In this document: positions 17,336-25,947 of the stretch, one piece after another | Layout of the letters: each line of letters begins with the position of its first letter | Numbering within the stretch: position 1 is the first letter of the stretch | NCBI GenBank assembly: GCA_017621225.1 | Contig: JAGATN010000037.1 | Location: 124,001 to 188,000, forward strand | Reading direction: 5' to 3' | Length of the DNA: 64,000 nt | Source: Muribaculaceae bacterium | GTDB lineage: Bacteria; Bacteroidota; Bacteroidia; Bacteroidales; Muribaculaceae | The notes under the pieces: generated by a model | The model's database searches: none | Told to the model about the DNA's origin: nothing | What the model saw: only the letters and a program-made list of their open reading frames with translations | Position numbers and translations under genes: made by a program

Positions 17336-18546
17336 TCTACTTTTCCAAGATTATGCCCCATGCGCTCCTTTTTGGTGTGCATGTAAAATCGGTTGTACTC
17401 ATTGGGCGCAATCTCTATGGGCACATTTTCCACTACCGTCAATCCGTAACCCTCGAGGCCTATGCGTTTCACCGGATTGTTGGTCATCAGACGCATTTTC
17501 TCAACGCCGAGCTGATGCAGAATGCGCGCGCCCACTCCATAATCGCGTTCATCGGCCTTATGGCCGAGATGCAGATTGGCATCGACCGTATCGAGCCCTT
17601 CTTCCTGAAGCTTATAAGCCTTTATCTTGTCCATGAGCCCTATGCCGCGCCCCTCCTGATTGAGGTAAAGCACCACTCCACGGCCCTCCTCCTCGACCAT
17701 TCGCATGGCTTTGTGGAGCTGATCGCCGCAATCGCAGCGCTTCGAAGCGAAGATGTCGCCGGTGGCGCATGACGAATGCACCCTCACCAACACCGGTTCG
17801 CCATTGGCCACGTCGCCCTTTATCAAGGCTATGTGCTCAAGGCCGTTATCCTTTTGTCTGAACGGTATCAGGCGGAAATGGCCGTATGCCGTAGGCATGT
17901 CGACCTCCTCGCCGCGCTCTATCGACGAGTCGTTGCGCAGGCGATAAGCTATCAGGTCGCGTATCGAAACCAACTTAAGGCCCCACTCGTCGGCCTTGCG
18001 GCGCAACTGAGGCAGGCGCGCCATGGTGCCGTCCTCGTTAAGAATTTCGATTAGCGTGGCTGCCGGCTGCAATCCGGCCAGACGTGCCAGATCGATGGCG
18101 GCTTCCGTGTGACCGGGGCGACGAAGCACCCCCTCATCCTGTGCATAGAGCGGATGCACATGGCCTGGGCGGCCGAAATCAGACGGCACCGAAGCCGGAT
18201 CGGCCAGTGCGCGTATGGTGGCAGCCCTGTCATGCACCGACACGCCGGTGGTACATCCCGCAAGCTTGTCGACCGTTACCGTAAACGGCGTGCCAAGCAT
18301 CGAAGTGTTGTCGTCGACTTGATGCTGAAGCATAAGCTGACGGCACCGCGAAAGCGACAGCGGGGCGCACAATTCGCCGCGCGCATTCGTCACCATGAAG
18401 TTTACGTGGTCGGCAGTGACCTTTTCGGCAGCCATAATGAGATCGCCCTCGTTTTCGCGATCCTCATCGTCGACCACCACCACGAACTTACCTTGGCGGA
18501 AATCGTCGATCGCTTCTTCAATAGTATCAAGTTTTATATTTTCCAT
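17332..18546 (-). CDS. ribBA: Bifunctional 3,4-dihydroxy-2-butanone-4-phosphate synthase / GTP cyclohydrolase II
   Basis: A 404-residue fused enzyme that makes both first precursors of riboflavin. The N-terminal RibB domain (about 1-205) has the acidic [13 protein letters not shown] loop (24-36), GELCAPL and RPGHTEAA. The C-terminal RibA domain (about 208-400) has the three zinc cysteines C260, C271 and C273 in [18 protein letters not shown] and the GTP-binding [11 protein letters not shown]. Length is normal for the family. The gene lies 21 bp after the LptF/G gene and overlaps wzi by 4 bp, so a vitamin gene sits within an envelope operon. No FMN riboswitch is visible upstream. Confidence 0.95.
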   Translation of the reverse strand: MENIKLDTIEEAIDDFRQGKFVVVVDDEDRENEGDLIMAAEKVTADHVNFMVTNARGELCAPLSLSRCRQLMLQHQVDDNTSMLGTPFTVTVDKLAGCTTGVSVHDRAATIRALADPASVPSDFGRPGHVHPLYAQDEGVLRRPGHTEAAIDLARLAGLQPAATLIEILNEDGTMARLPQLRRKADEWGLKLVSIRDLIAYRLRNDSSIERGEEVDMPTAYGHFRLIPFRQKDNGLEHIALIKGDVANGEPVLVRVHSSCATGDIFASKRCDCGDQLHKAMRMVEEEGRGVVLYLNQEGRGIGLMDKIKAYKLQEEGLDTVDANLHLGHKADERDYGVGARILHQLGVEKMRLMTNNPVKRIGLEGYGLTVVENVPIEIAPNEYNRFYMHTKKERMGHNLGKVE

Positions 18547-18567
18547 ATCAAAAGTTTTAACGCATAA

Positions 18568-20493
18568 TCAGTTTGATTGTTCTTGCTTCTCGGCTATTAG
18601 CTCGCGCACGGCGGCGGCATCGCGAATTATGGTCTCTATCTCGGCCTTGAGTCGGAGCTGCTGACGGGTGCCCGCAATGTACAGCGGCAGCCCTATGGGG
18701 AAAAGCACTATGGCCACCCACCCCAACACCGGATAGTTGGTGGGATGATAGAGCCACAAGCTTCGCAGCACGGGAAAATCCATAAGCTTTATTATCACCA
18801 TCTTGTCGTGCGAGTTGGTAAGGTAGTCGACCGTCTGTTCGAGCAACGCCGACAGCGATCGCAACGCCGTGCGGCTATATCCCTTGAGCCAATAGTCCAC
18901 ATAATTCTGCCTACCCGGATAGCGGCCCACATAGGCTTTCGCCTCGGCCGTCAACTCGTCGAGGCGCTTCAAAGCCTCGTCGGGCTCGACCTCGTCCATC
19001 ACCACCGTTCGCATCTCCACCTTGCGCACCTCGTTAGAGCCTATGAGCCTGCGGAAGAAGTTGACGTAAGCATCGCGGTTGAACACGGCCGAATCGTTCA
19101 CGGCCTTATAGGTAAGGAATGCACCCAAAGGCAGCAGCACGGCAGTACTCAGCCAAACGCCCTCCCACGCTTCAAGCTTGCCGTCGCGGGCCATCTTGAG
19201 GCCCATGGTATCGATGAAATAGTAGAATATGAACAGCAGCACCGACACCACCAGCGGCATGCCGATGCCACCCTTGCGTATTATGGCTCCGAGCGGCGCT
19301 CCGATGAAAAAGAATATTATGCAGGCAAACGACAGCGTGTACTTGCGCATCAGCTCCACCGTGTGGCGGCGTATCACGTTGCGGTCGTCGCTTATGGTAA
19401 GGCTCTTGAATTCATAGTCCTGCTTCATGCGCTTGGCCCTCATCAAAGCCTGATTGAGGTAATTGAGCGCAATGCCCGAAGTGCGGCCCTTGAAGATGGA
19501 GTCGACGTTGACGGGGCGCTTCACGTCGACGTCGGGTGTCCGCACCTGATGCGGCATCGATTTATTGTCGTAAGTAGTGGTATAGTACGGCAGACCGAAA
19601 TAGGTGTTTTCAGCCACTATGCGCGCATATTCGGTGCCTACGCTGTCCATTTTCACCTCCACCGAATCGATGGTGGCGCGAAGTTCCTCAATGTTCTTGC
19701 CCACGTGCTGACTGCGCATGCTCTCCTCGTCCATTCGGCTGAAATTGGCGTCGAACTTAAGCAATATCTCCTTGTCGGCAAACGATTCGCGCCGGTAAGG
19801 CACGTTTTTCGCGCCGGCACCGGCCTCGCGCAGATTTTCGAACGACTCCCCATCCCACAGATACAGAAACAGGTGCGTCTTGTCGTCGGTCATTGCAAGC
19901 TTGCCCGAATCGGCCAGTATGATGCTCGAATTTTCAAATCCCTTCGACACGTCATAAATCATCACGTCGTACAGCTTTCCGTCGTCGCGATTCTTATGGT
20001 CGACATAAAGGTTGTAGCCCGGTATCTGGTCATAAAACACCCCTTCGGGTATTTCAAGCTCGGGCGACTTTTGCTTCACCGAAAACACGAGAGTCCACAT
20101 CTTGGTCTGAGCTACCGGGAGCACATAGTTCTGAAAAAAGAACGCGCCCACCGACACGAGCACCATCAGCACTATCAAAGGCCGCATGGCCTTTATGAGC
20201 GACACCCCCGAAGCCTTCATGGCCGTAAGCTCGAAACGTTCGCCGAGGTTGCCAAACGTCATCAGCGACGCAAGCAGAATGGCCAACGGCAACGCTAACG
20301 GCACCAACGATATGGCCGCATACATGAACAGCTCCGCAATCACGTCGATGCCAAGCCCTTTGCCCACCAAATCGTCGATGCGCATATACAGATACTGCAT
20401 CAACAGGACAAACAGACTTATAAAAAACGTCATCACAAACAGAGGCACGAAGCTTCTGAGAATGAACAGATATAGTCGTTTGATTCCTAACAT
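18568..20493 (-). CDS. LptF/LptG-family lipopolysaccharide export permease
   Basis: A 641-residue YjgP/YjgQ-family protein, a membrane part of the LPS export machine. Three helices lie near the N-terminus, starting KRLYLFILRSFVPLFVMTFF, then a large periplasmic beta-jellyroll region (about 130-400), then three more helices (SFACIIFFFIGAPLGAIIRK is characteristic). The C-terminal 200 residues contain extra cytoplasmic helices and two more membrane helices, as in the long Bacteroidetes form. The start at 20493 was chosen because a -7 box lies at 20521-20528, inside any longer version beginning at 20598. First gene of the operon with ribBA and wzi. Confidence 0.85.
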   Translation of the reverse strand: MLGIKRLYLFILRSFVPLFVMTFFISLFVLLMQYLYMRIDDLVGKGLGIDVIAELFMYAAISLVPLALPLAILLASLMTFGNLGERFELTAMKASGVSLIKAMRPLIVLMVLVSVGAFFFQNYVLPVAQTKMWTLVFSVKQKSPELEIPEGVFYDQIPGYNLYVDHKNRDDGKLYDVMIYDVSKGFENSSIILADSGKLAMTDDKTHLFLYLWDGESFENLREAGAGAKNVPYRRESFADKEILLKFDANFSRMDEESMRSQHVGKNIEELRATIDSVEVKMDSVGTEYARIVAENTYFGLPYYTTTYDNKSMPHQVRTPDVDVKRPVNVDSIFKGRTSGIALNYLNQALMRAKRMKQDYEFKSLTISDDRNVIRRHTVELMRKYTLSFACIIFFFIGAPLGAIIRKGGIGMPLVVSVLLFIFYYFIDTMGLKMARDGKLEAWEGVWLSTAVLLPLGAFLTYKAVNDSAVFNRDAYVNFFRRLIGSNEVRKVEMRTVVMDEVEPDEALKRLDELTAEAKAYVGRYPGRQNYVDYWLKGYSRTALRSLSALLEQTVDYLTNSHDKMVIIKLMDFPVLRSLWLYHPTNYPVLGWVAIVLFPIGLPLYIAGTRQQLRLKAEIETIIRDAAAVRELIAEKQEQSN

Positions 20494-20520
20494 GCCGAGA
20501 GTGTTGATGTAAACAGGACG

Positions 20521-20528
20521 CAAAGATA
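20521..20528 (-). promoter_or_regulatory. -7 box of the lptF/G-ribBA-wzi operon
   Basis: TATCTTTG on the minus strand, 27 bp before the start at 20493. The expected -33 position holds only a weak TTGC. Confidence 0.4.
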
Positions 20529-20595
20529 CAACAAACCATTCAAAGTAGCAAGAGCTCCAACGAGCATATCGCCGCCGCCCGGCAGCCACGCCAAA

Positions 20596-20622
20596 CAAAA
20601 ACGCCCTCGAAACGAGGGCGTT
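20596..20622 (-). terminator. Terminator of the fimbrial operon
   Basis: A perfect 10-bp GC-rich stem (20600-20609 with 20613-20622) and a 3-nt loop, followed on the minus strand by a T5 run. It closes the fimbrial operon just before the promoter of the lptF/G operon. Confidence 0.8.
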
Positions 20623-20645
20623 AATATTTCATCCGGGCATATGTC

Positions 20646-22769
20646 TCACAATGGGCGCTTGCGAACGGCGCGCACTTTGTGTTCAACCAAGCGGTCCTCC
20701 AATGTCCTGTTTCCAAGATACGCAGAAGCCCCATTGCCAACCGCAGTCGACGACCAACATTCCGAAGCGGTGACCGGCGAAACGATTTCGGCCGGAATAT
20801 TCGAAAATTGATCTACGGCCGGAAGATACCACACTATGTCAGATGTGGCAATTATCGGGGTAAGCGATACGTCGCCTTCTGGCGATGTGGTTTTCTGCAA
20901 GTTAAAACGATTTTTCTTAACACATTCGCCAACCGCCGGCGATCCGTTTATGTTGTCTCCCGTTGGTGCCGGAGCCTCGTCTCGGGCACCATTGCCAAGT
21001 CGGAAAGCGTGCTCGGTGGTATGTCCCGCTTCTGTTTTCAGAATCGAACTGACCACCGTTTCAAACGATCCCGTCGTTGCGGAACCGGCAAGTTTATAAA
21101 GATTTACCGTATTATCGAGGCCATCCGTTTCACTAACGGCCCTATCTCTAAGATTGCTTAATAAGTTATAGTTTATCTTTATATAATAACGAGAGCTAAT
21201 ATACTTATATGGATAAGTACCTATTGAAGCATACGACTGCGCATTATTTTCATCAATCACAGATTGACAATAAGCCTTATAACTATCTCTATTAAAAGAG
21301 TTAATAGTATAGACATACCCATAATACGCTATGCGATCCCACTTAAAGCCATACTCGCCCATAGTGCCGTCGTCAATCTGTTCCCAACCATAATTAGAAG
21401 AAGTCCATGCCGGCTTCAGCTGTTTGAGCGATATGTCTTCAACCGGATTGTTCCTACCGTCAACGGCTATCGATAACGAAATGTCGCGAGTTTCATTGCC
21501 GACATTCTCAGGCAAAAATATCGCAACCGGAAACGAACCGGAGCCCGATAAAGTCAATTTGCTTTCACCACGGGCACTCGCTACATCCGATTCACCCTCA
21601 TAGATACGATCCGTCCAAAAACCATCTTTAGCATAAATGTTCATATCGCTCTGTAACTGAATGGTAACCGGCTTATCGGTGTCGGCCACACACGTTACTG
21701 TCCACTCTTTCCCGGCAGGCAGATTACGAGCATTTATATTGGTTTTATATATCACATAATGGGCATCGAGCACCGGTGACTCATCGTCAATGGAGAACTC
21801 ATAATTGCTTACCGAAATAGAATAGGTAGTTATGTTGCCCATAGTCCAGTTTGCCGAAACTATGTCGTGACGATAAGTCTTGACGTTCGCTCCGTCAAAC
21901 ATCTCTATCGTCATTTTTATGGGAGCAGAATCAGACGATAAGCTCTGCGGCAGCACCATAAACAAGGTTTCAGACGTGACATCGGCAGTAGCCGACACCA
22001 ATCCGTCGGCGGCATCGTCATACACCCACGTCAGATTGTCGGCCGCGAAATCGATATTGCCGCTTCGATGAACACCCTCCAATGTGATGGACTTTACCGA
22101 CCATCCCACAGGCATTTCGGCAAAGCGCACTTTAACGCCGGCAAGCAGATGCCTAAAATCAAGGCCTACCGCCTGTTTATAATTGCCTTTCACGTTTTTC
22201 TCTACCGCAAGAAGAAAATCTTGCTGATCAGCCGACTCTTGAGGAACCGCGTACGAAAGACGCGTCGACTCCTTTGTCGACGGAAAAGTCACGCCACTGA
22301 GATTGTAAGGCGTAAAAGCGTAGAAATCGACCGTCGCATCGGCATCGTCAATCCAGAATCGCACCTCACGCGACTTAAACACACCCGAAGCATCACGTTC
22401 ATAGAGGTCATTGTCCATCAGCAGCGGGCCATACCACGAAGCATGGGCTATCACGCCTATTTTGGTTATGGCATCGGGCGTAGTTATCGACATGGCGCGC
22501 GACATCAAGCCGCCCATGGGCGTAGTTTCTACGGCGCAATGCAACACCGAAGCCGAATCGTCGGCGGCCACAAGATGAAACTCATCAGAAACTTCGGCGA
22601 CCGATGCGCCACGTGAATGTGTCGGCGAACAAGCGCTGAAACTAATTTCTCTGCCGCTGCCGTCGGGAGTCGACATGACAGGTTCGTCCTGCGAACACGA
22701 TGCAAAAACCAAAGCGGTCACCGAAAAGACAAGAATGCCTGAACGTAATAATTTCATTGCAAAATGCAA
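20646..22769 (-). CDS. Fimbrillin-family lipoprotein, probable tip or accessory fimbrillin
   Basis: A 707-residue lipoprotein. The signal peptide ends at VFASCSQDE with the lipid Cys near residue 24. Residues about 35-330 match the fimbrillin fold (Mfa-like/FimA superfamily) with the tell-tale VDFYAFTPYN and LDFRHLLAGVKVRF strands. The middle is a strand-rich domain (about 335-450). The last 80 residues (SDIVWYLPAVDQF to VRAVRKRPL) look like the C-terminal FISUMP-type module found in tip proteins. Its length and last position after the short fimbrillin suggest a tip or accessory pilin. The ATG at 22757 (MKLLRSG) is an equally good start. Outer-membrane transit as a lipoprotein, then strand-exchange assembly after protease cleavage, is family knowledge. 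Confidence 0.75.
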   Translation of the reverse strand: MHFAMKLLRSGILVFSVTALVFASCSQDEPVMSTPDGSGREISFSACSPTHSRGASVAEVSDEFHLVAADDSASVLHCAVETTPMGGLMSRAMSITTPDAITKIGVIAHASWYGPLLMDNDLYERDASGVFKSREVRFWIDDADATVDFYAFTPYNLSGVTFPSTKESTRLSYAVPQESADQQDFLLAVEKNVKGNYKQAVGLDFRHLLAGVKVRFAEMPVGWSVKSITLEGVHRSGNIDFAADNLTWVYDDAADGLVSATADVTSETLFMVLPQSLSSDSAPIKMTIEMFDGANVKTYRHDIVSANWTMGNITTYSISVSNYEFSIDDESPVLDAHYVIYKTNINARNLPAGKEWTVTCVADTDKPVTIQLQSDMNIYAKDGFWTDRIYEGESDVASARGESKLTLSGSGSFPVAIFLPENVGNETRDISLSIAVDGRNNPVEDISLKQLKPAWTSSNYGWEQIDDGTMGEYGFKWDRIAYYGYVYTINSFNRDSYKAYCQSVIDENNAQSYASIGTYPYKYISSRYYIKINYNLLSNLRDRAVSETDGLDNTVNLYKLAGSATTGSFETVVSSILKTEAGHTTEHAFRLGNGARDEAPAPTGDNINGSPAVGECVKKNRFNLQKTTSPEGDVSLTPIIATSDIVWYLPAVDQFSNIPAEIVSPVTASECWSSTAVGNGASAYLGNRTLEDRLVEHKVRAVRKRPL

Positions 22770-22794
22770 ATAAACGTGCCTTATAAAGTATATT

Positions 22795-22846
22795 CATATG
22801 CGTGTTCCGATAACATTAATGGTGCTGTCCTCGGAACACGCATATG
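22795..22846 (-). repeat. 16-bp perfect inverted repeat between the two fimbrillin genes
   Basis: Arms 22795-22810 and 22831-22846 are perfect complements with a 20-nt loop, in the 102-bp gap between the short and the long fimbrillin. No U-run follows. Such a hairpin would stabilise or partly terminate the message after the short fimbrillin and so make more of it than of the long one. Confidence 0.7.
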
Positions 22847-22871
22847 TAATGGATAAATCAAGTAGTTGCGA

Positions 22872-23903
22872 TCAATTGAACTCTACGTCATCGGTCTGAT
22901 CGGTTCCCCAACCATTTACGGTAGAAACTTTAAATTCAATCGGTTTGGCTCCTTCAGGAGTTATGTTTGATTGATCGATGGTGGCTGTAAATTTATAGCT
23001 TACGCCCGGCTTATAAGTCTTGGCACTTATAGTTCCCTTCATTGAACGCTTGCTATACACCACTTTATTAAGTTTCACTTCTACGTCAAACGAAATTGCA
23101 AGGGTTTGCTCACCGGGAATAATGAATTTTGAGTCTGAATCCGCGCTTAAGCCTATGGCGATATCATTGTTTGAAGGAATGTCAACGGTAACAGTTGCGT
23201 TTGTGTCATCCGTAATGTTCCATTTAAGTGCCGAAGGCTCTGATCCGAGATCAACCGACCCGGCCGTATTCAAACCGCTTAACTCTATATTTGAAATGGT
23301 CAGCGAATAACCGTTGCTGCCTATATTATTGAAAAAATCTATAACTATACGCGAAAGCATATGGTTGAACGACAACGAAACAGCAGTTGCATCAGTTATT
23401 CCGGCATCGGTAGTACGAGCTGAATAGGCATAAACGAGATCGCGGTCGGCGTTTACGTCAGCCACGTTCATCGACACCGTTCCATAACCTTTGAATCCAT
23501 CTACTGACAAAGCTCCTTCGTGTTTGGTCGGTGCAACATATTTCCATGCCGGCGTCATATTATTGGTCGACAGAGCTACAAAATAATAATTTTTATTGGG
23601 AGCCCAATACTGAACGTTCTGAGCATTCTCGTATCCCCATGTGCCATTGGTTTTCAATATAGAAACATCGTTGAATATCATCACGTGATTATTCGACGTT
23701 CCGGCATCGGTAACGCAACCGAACACACGGAAACGATTGATACTCTGTGTCGAAATTTCGCCCGAACGCGACGATTTGTTTGCCATTGCTTTAAAGCCTA
23801 TGGCCTGAGACTTTACATTCGAAGATTCTACTTCGTCGTTTGAACAGCCGGTAAGGGTCATGGCGCCCAATGCCACAGCTGCAATAAGATGAATTTTTTT
23901 CAT
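22872..23903 (-). CDS. Fimbrillin-family lipoprotein, probable major pilin
   Basis: A 343-residue lipoprotein with lipobox LTGCSN (Cys near 20). The fold is fimbrillin (PF13149-like): RFRVFGCVTD, NVQYWAPNKNYYFVAL and SLSFNHMLSRIVIDFFN strands are the usual core, and the final strand VSTVNGWGTDQTDDVEFN is typical. Short length, position before a strong hairpin, and third place in the operon suggest the major shaft pilin. The A1 strand and protease site are not obvious by eye. Gap to the DUF5119 gene is 29 bp. Confidence 0.8.
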   Translation of the reverse strand: MKKIHLIAAVALGAMTLTGCSNDEVESSNVKSQAIGFKAMANKSSRSGEISTQSINRFRVFGCVTDAGTSNNHVMIFNDVSILKTNGTWGYENAQNVQYWAPNKNYYFVALSTNNMTPAWKYVAPTKHEGALSVDGFKGYGTVSMNVADVNADRDLVYAYSARTTDAGITDATAVSLSFNHMLSRIVIDFFNNIGSNGYSLTISNIELSGLNTAGSVDLGSEPSALKWNITDDTNATVTVDIPSNNDIAIGLSADSDSKFIIPGEQTLAISFDVEVKLNKVVYSKRSMKGTISAKTYKPGVSYKFTATIDQSNITPEGAKPIEFKVSTVNGWGTDQTDDVEFN

Positions 23904-23932
23904 AATAAAATAATTAGCTTATATATTTAATT

Positions 23933-24976
23933 TTATAATTCCACCGGAACGTCTTCATACTCACCCCAATCGTCAACGCTCACATCGAAACCCGATGAAT
24001 CGCCGGAGCCTTCCGAATCGGATATGTTAATGCCTTTGACACTTATCACACCTCCATGCGGCTGATTGCGCATCTGGTCGGTGACATTGAAGTAAAAATT
24101 GAGTATTTTGCCGTTTTTCAAACGAACTTCAAGGGTAACGGCAAAATCGCTATCGCCACGTGAATACGACGGATTCGGAAAATCTGGAATGCCAAACGAC
24201 TTAACCTCGGCTTGTATTCCCCATGGCTTTAAAACGCAGTCGTAGAGTATGGTCACTGCCTTGTCTGACGTTCGGCCATTGTGCAGATACACCGAGCCGG
24301 CCATTCCCGACAACGCGCCACGTGCAAGAGCCACATACTCATAGCCATGCGAAAATTCGTATTTTATCATATAGGTGAACACCAACGGGTGCATCGTTAT
24401 GTCGAGCGTTTGCGGATGCATGTTGCTGTTCTGATAATAGCTGTCGATGTAGTGGCCAAACAACACGTCGGGAGCCGACACCGTAGTTTCATTGTTTTTG
24501 CCGCCACTTTGCGGAACGTAATACGGATTGCCCTTATATGACGATCGGCTGCGACCGCGCGTAGTGGCCGAAGCTTCGTCATACGATCCCATGTCGTTGA
24601 ATATTATGTACTCCGTATCGTTGTTGTAGAACAACAGCGAGTTTTCGCCCGGCGCGAGATAAACAGGCTCTCCGTCGGCCGACATATTGGTTTCGAGGCG
24701 CGTGCCGTCGGCATTATAAGCCGACATTCTTATGCCTTCGGGCTTCACGGGCAACAACGAGTCGTATCCGGAATCAAATCCGAGGCTCGACCAATCGGCA
24801 CGCCAGTCGGTCAGGCCGTCGTAGGGCTGCTCCCAATTATAATCGTAGCTTACGCGCACATCGGTCATATAGCTCGGCACATGGCCGTCATGGTCAAAAC
24901 ACAATTCCTTATGATTGCACGATGTCAGCATCATCATAGCCGCCGACAGCGCGATGTAACAAGCATTCCGTTTCAT
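23933..24976 (-). CDS. DUF5119-type lipoprotein of the fimbrial operon
   Basis: A 347-residue lipoprotein of the DUF5119 type that regularly accompanies fimbrillins in Bacteroidales. The signal peptide runs to MMMLTSC, lipid Cys near 19, followed by a conserved LCFDHDGH and VRVSYDYNWEQPYD. The rest is strand-rich. The start at 24976 (MKRNACYIAL) was chosen because it gives a clean lipoprotein signal and an ATGA overlap with the DUF3575 gene; a longer frame from 25081 would add 35 basic residues with no signal peptide. Probably a fimbrial anchor or assembly factor. Confidence 0.75.
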   Translation of the reverse strand: MKRNACYIALSAAMMMLTSCNHKELCFDHDGHVPSYMTDVRVSYDYNWEQPYDGLTDWRADWSSLGFDSGYDSLLPVKPEGIRMSAYNADGTRLETNMSADGEPVYLAPGENSLLFYNNDTEYIIFNDMGSYDEASATTRGRSRSSYKGNPYYVPQSGGKNNETTVSAPDVLFGHYIDSYYQNSNMHPQTLDITMHPLVFTYMIKYEFSHGYEYVALARGALSGMAGSVYLHNGRTSDKAVTILYDCVLKPWGIQAEVKSFGIPDFPNPSYSRGDSDFAVTLEVRLKNGKILNFYFNVTDQMRNQPHGGVISVKGINISDSEGSGDSSGFDVSVDDWGEYEDVPVEL

Positions 24977-25692
24977 CTCGTGCCTCCCTTCTCGTTTCTG
25001 TTTCCGGCACCGAGCAGCCACACAAACGACACCTGCGCCCGGGTAGGCCCGAACCAACGGCGCTGCTTGGTGCTTTGCCATACGTAATGCCCGTCGATCG
25101 GGCGATATTCGTAATATTTACCTCCGAAATATCCCACGCCGAGGGTGAAGTCGATGTTGACGCGAGAAGCAACGGGCAGCGAATAGCCATATTCGATGCC
25201 GGCGCCTAAGCTGCAACGATCAAAAATCGAACCGCCGGGCTTACCCGACATCTGACCCTTGCCGCCAAACTCGAAGTCGTATGTAATTGCCTGCACGTAA
25301 GCTCCTATGTGATGCCCCGTAAGAGGTTTGTGACGTGATGCCGCGCCAATCCATCGGCGCACCGCCATTTCGCCGCCATACACGCGCCAATAACGGTTGC
25401 GATTCTTCCTATCCCACCATCCGTACATCCAATCGGCACTGAGGCTCCACTGGCGGCCAAGATAAAATTCGACATTGATGTTGGGCACGAGCAAAGCATC
25501 GTAGAGCATATTGGTGCCGAGCGACATATAAAAATGCCGTTGAGCGTGTTCGGATGATTCAAATGATGAGCCATCGGCTACCGAATGACTTTCGGTCGAT
25601 TCTTTTTGACATTCTGCACAATCATTTCTTCCGGCTGCAATCAGACTTGCCATCGAAATAAGTATTAGAAATACAGAAAAACGTAAGTGCAT
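24973..25692 (-). CDS. DUF3575-type outer-membrane protein of the fimbrial operon
   Basis: A 239-residue protein with a signal peptide (about 1-20) and a small beta-barrel-like body of the DUF3575 family. The family strand SLGTNMLYDALLVPNINVEF is visible at about 57-76, followed by alternating aromatic strands (SLSADWMYGWWD, VNIDFTLGVGYFGG). DUF3575 proteins open many Bacteroidales fimbrial operons, possibly as an outer-membrane partner. First gene of the operon; its promoter has a G8 tract in place of the -33 box. The last base triplet overlaps the next start (ATGA). Confidence 0.75.
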   Translation of the reverse strand: MHLRFSVFLILISMASLIAAGRNDCAECQKESTESHSVADGSSFESSEHAQRHFYMSLGTNMLYDALLVPNINVEFYLGRQWSLSADWMYGWWDRKNRNRYWRVYGGEMAVRRWIGAASRHKPLTGHHIGAYVQAITYDFEFGGKGQMSGKPGGSIFDRCSLGAGIEYGYSLPVASRVNIDFTLGVGYFGGKYYEYRPIDGHYVWQSTKQRRWFGPTRAQVSFVWLLGAGNRNEKGGTR

Positions 25693-25729
25693 TGAATTTT
25701 AGGATTCGGACTGTGTTAATATTTTTTGA

Positions 25730-25764
25730 CAAAGGTAGCTAAACGGTAGAATTTTACCCCCCCC
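25730..25764 (-). promoter_or_regulatory. Promoter of the fimbrial operon with a G8 tract at the -33 position
   Basis: On the minus strand a -7 box TACCTTTG (25737-25730) is preceded by a 19-nt spacer and then by eight G (25764-25757), exactly where TTTG is expected. The start codon is at 25692, giving a leader of about 30 nt. Slippage in the tract could alter promoter strength. This resembles the poly-C fimbrial promoters of Bordetella in layout, not in sequence. Confidence 0.5.
25757..25764. repeat. Homopolymer run of eight C
   Basis: C8 on the plus strand, equal to G8 on the strand of the fimbrial operon, at the -33 position of its promoter. Confidence 0.8.
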
Positions 25765-25947
25765 AGTAGTTAATTATAGTTAAGTTATGTTTATTTACGT
25801 ATATTTTACACCATTGCGTTCACAAACCCCGAAATACACCTTTTTATTTTATATATAAGCCATCGTTCCCCAACATCTGTTAATGCCGGGGAACGAGTAT
25901 CTAAAAAATCTGAACGCTAATGCCAAAACATCAGAGGCTACATGACA

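Noticed and set aside
18745..20298. A 517-codon open frame on the plus strand opposite the LptF/G gene
   Set aside because: His/Arg-rich composition without hydrophobic segments or motifs, typical of an antisense shadow.
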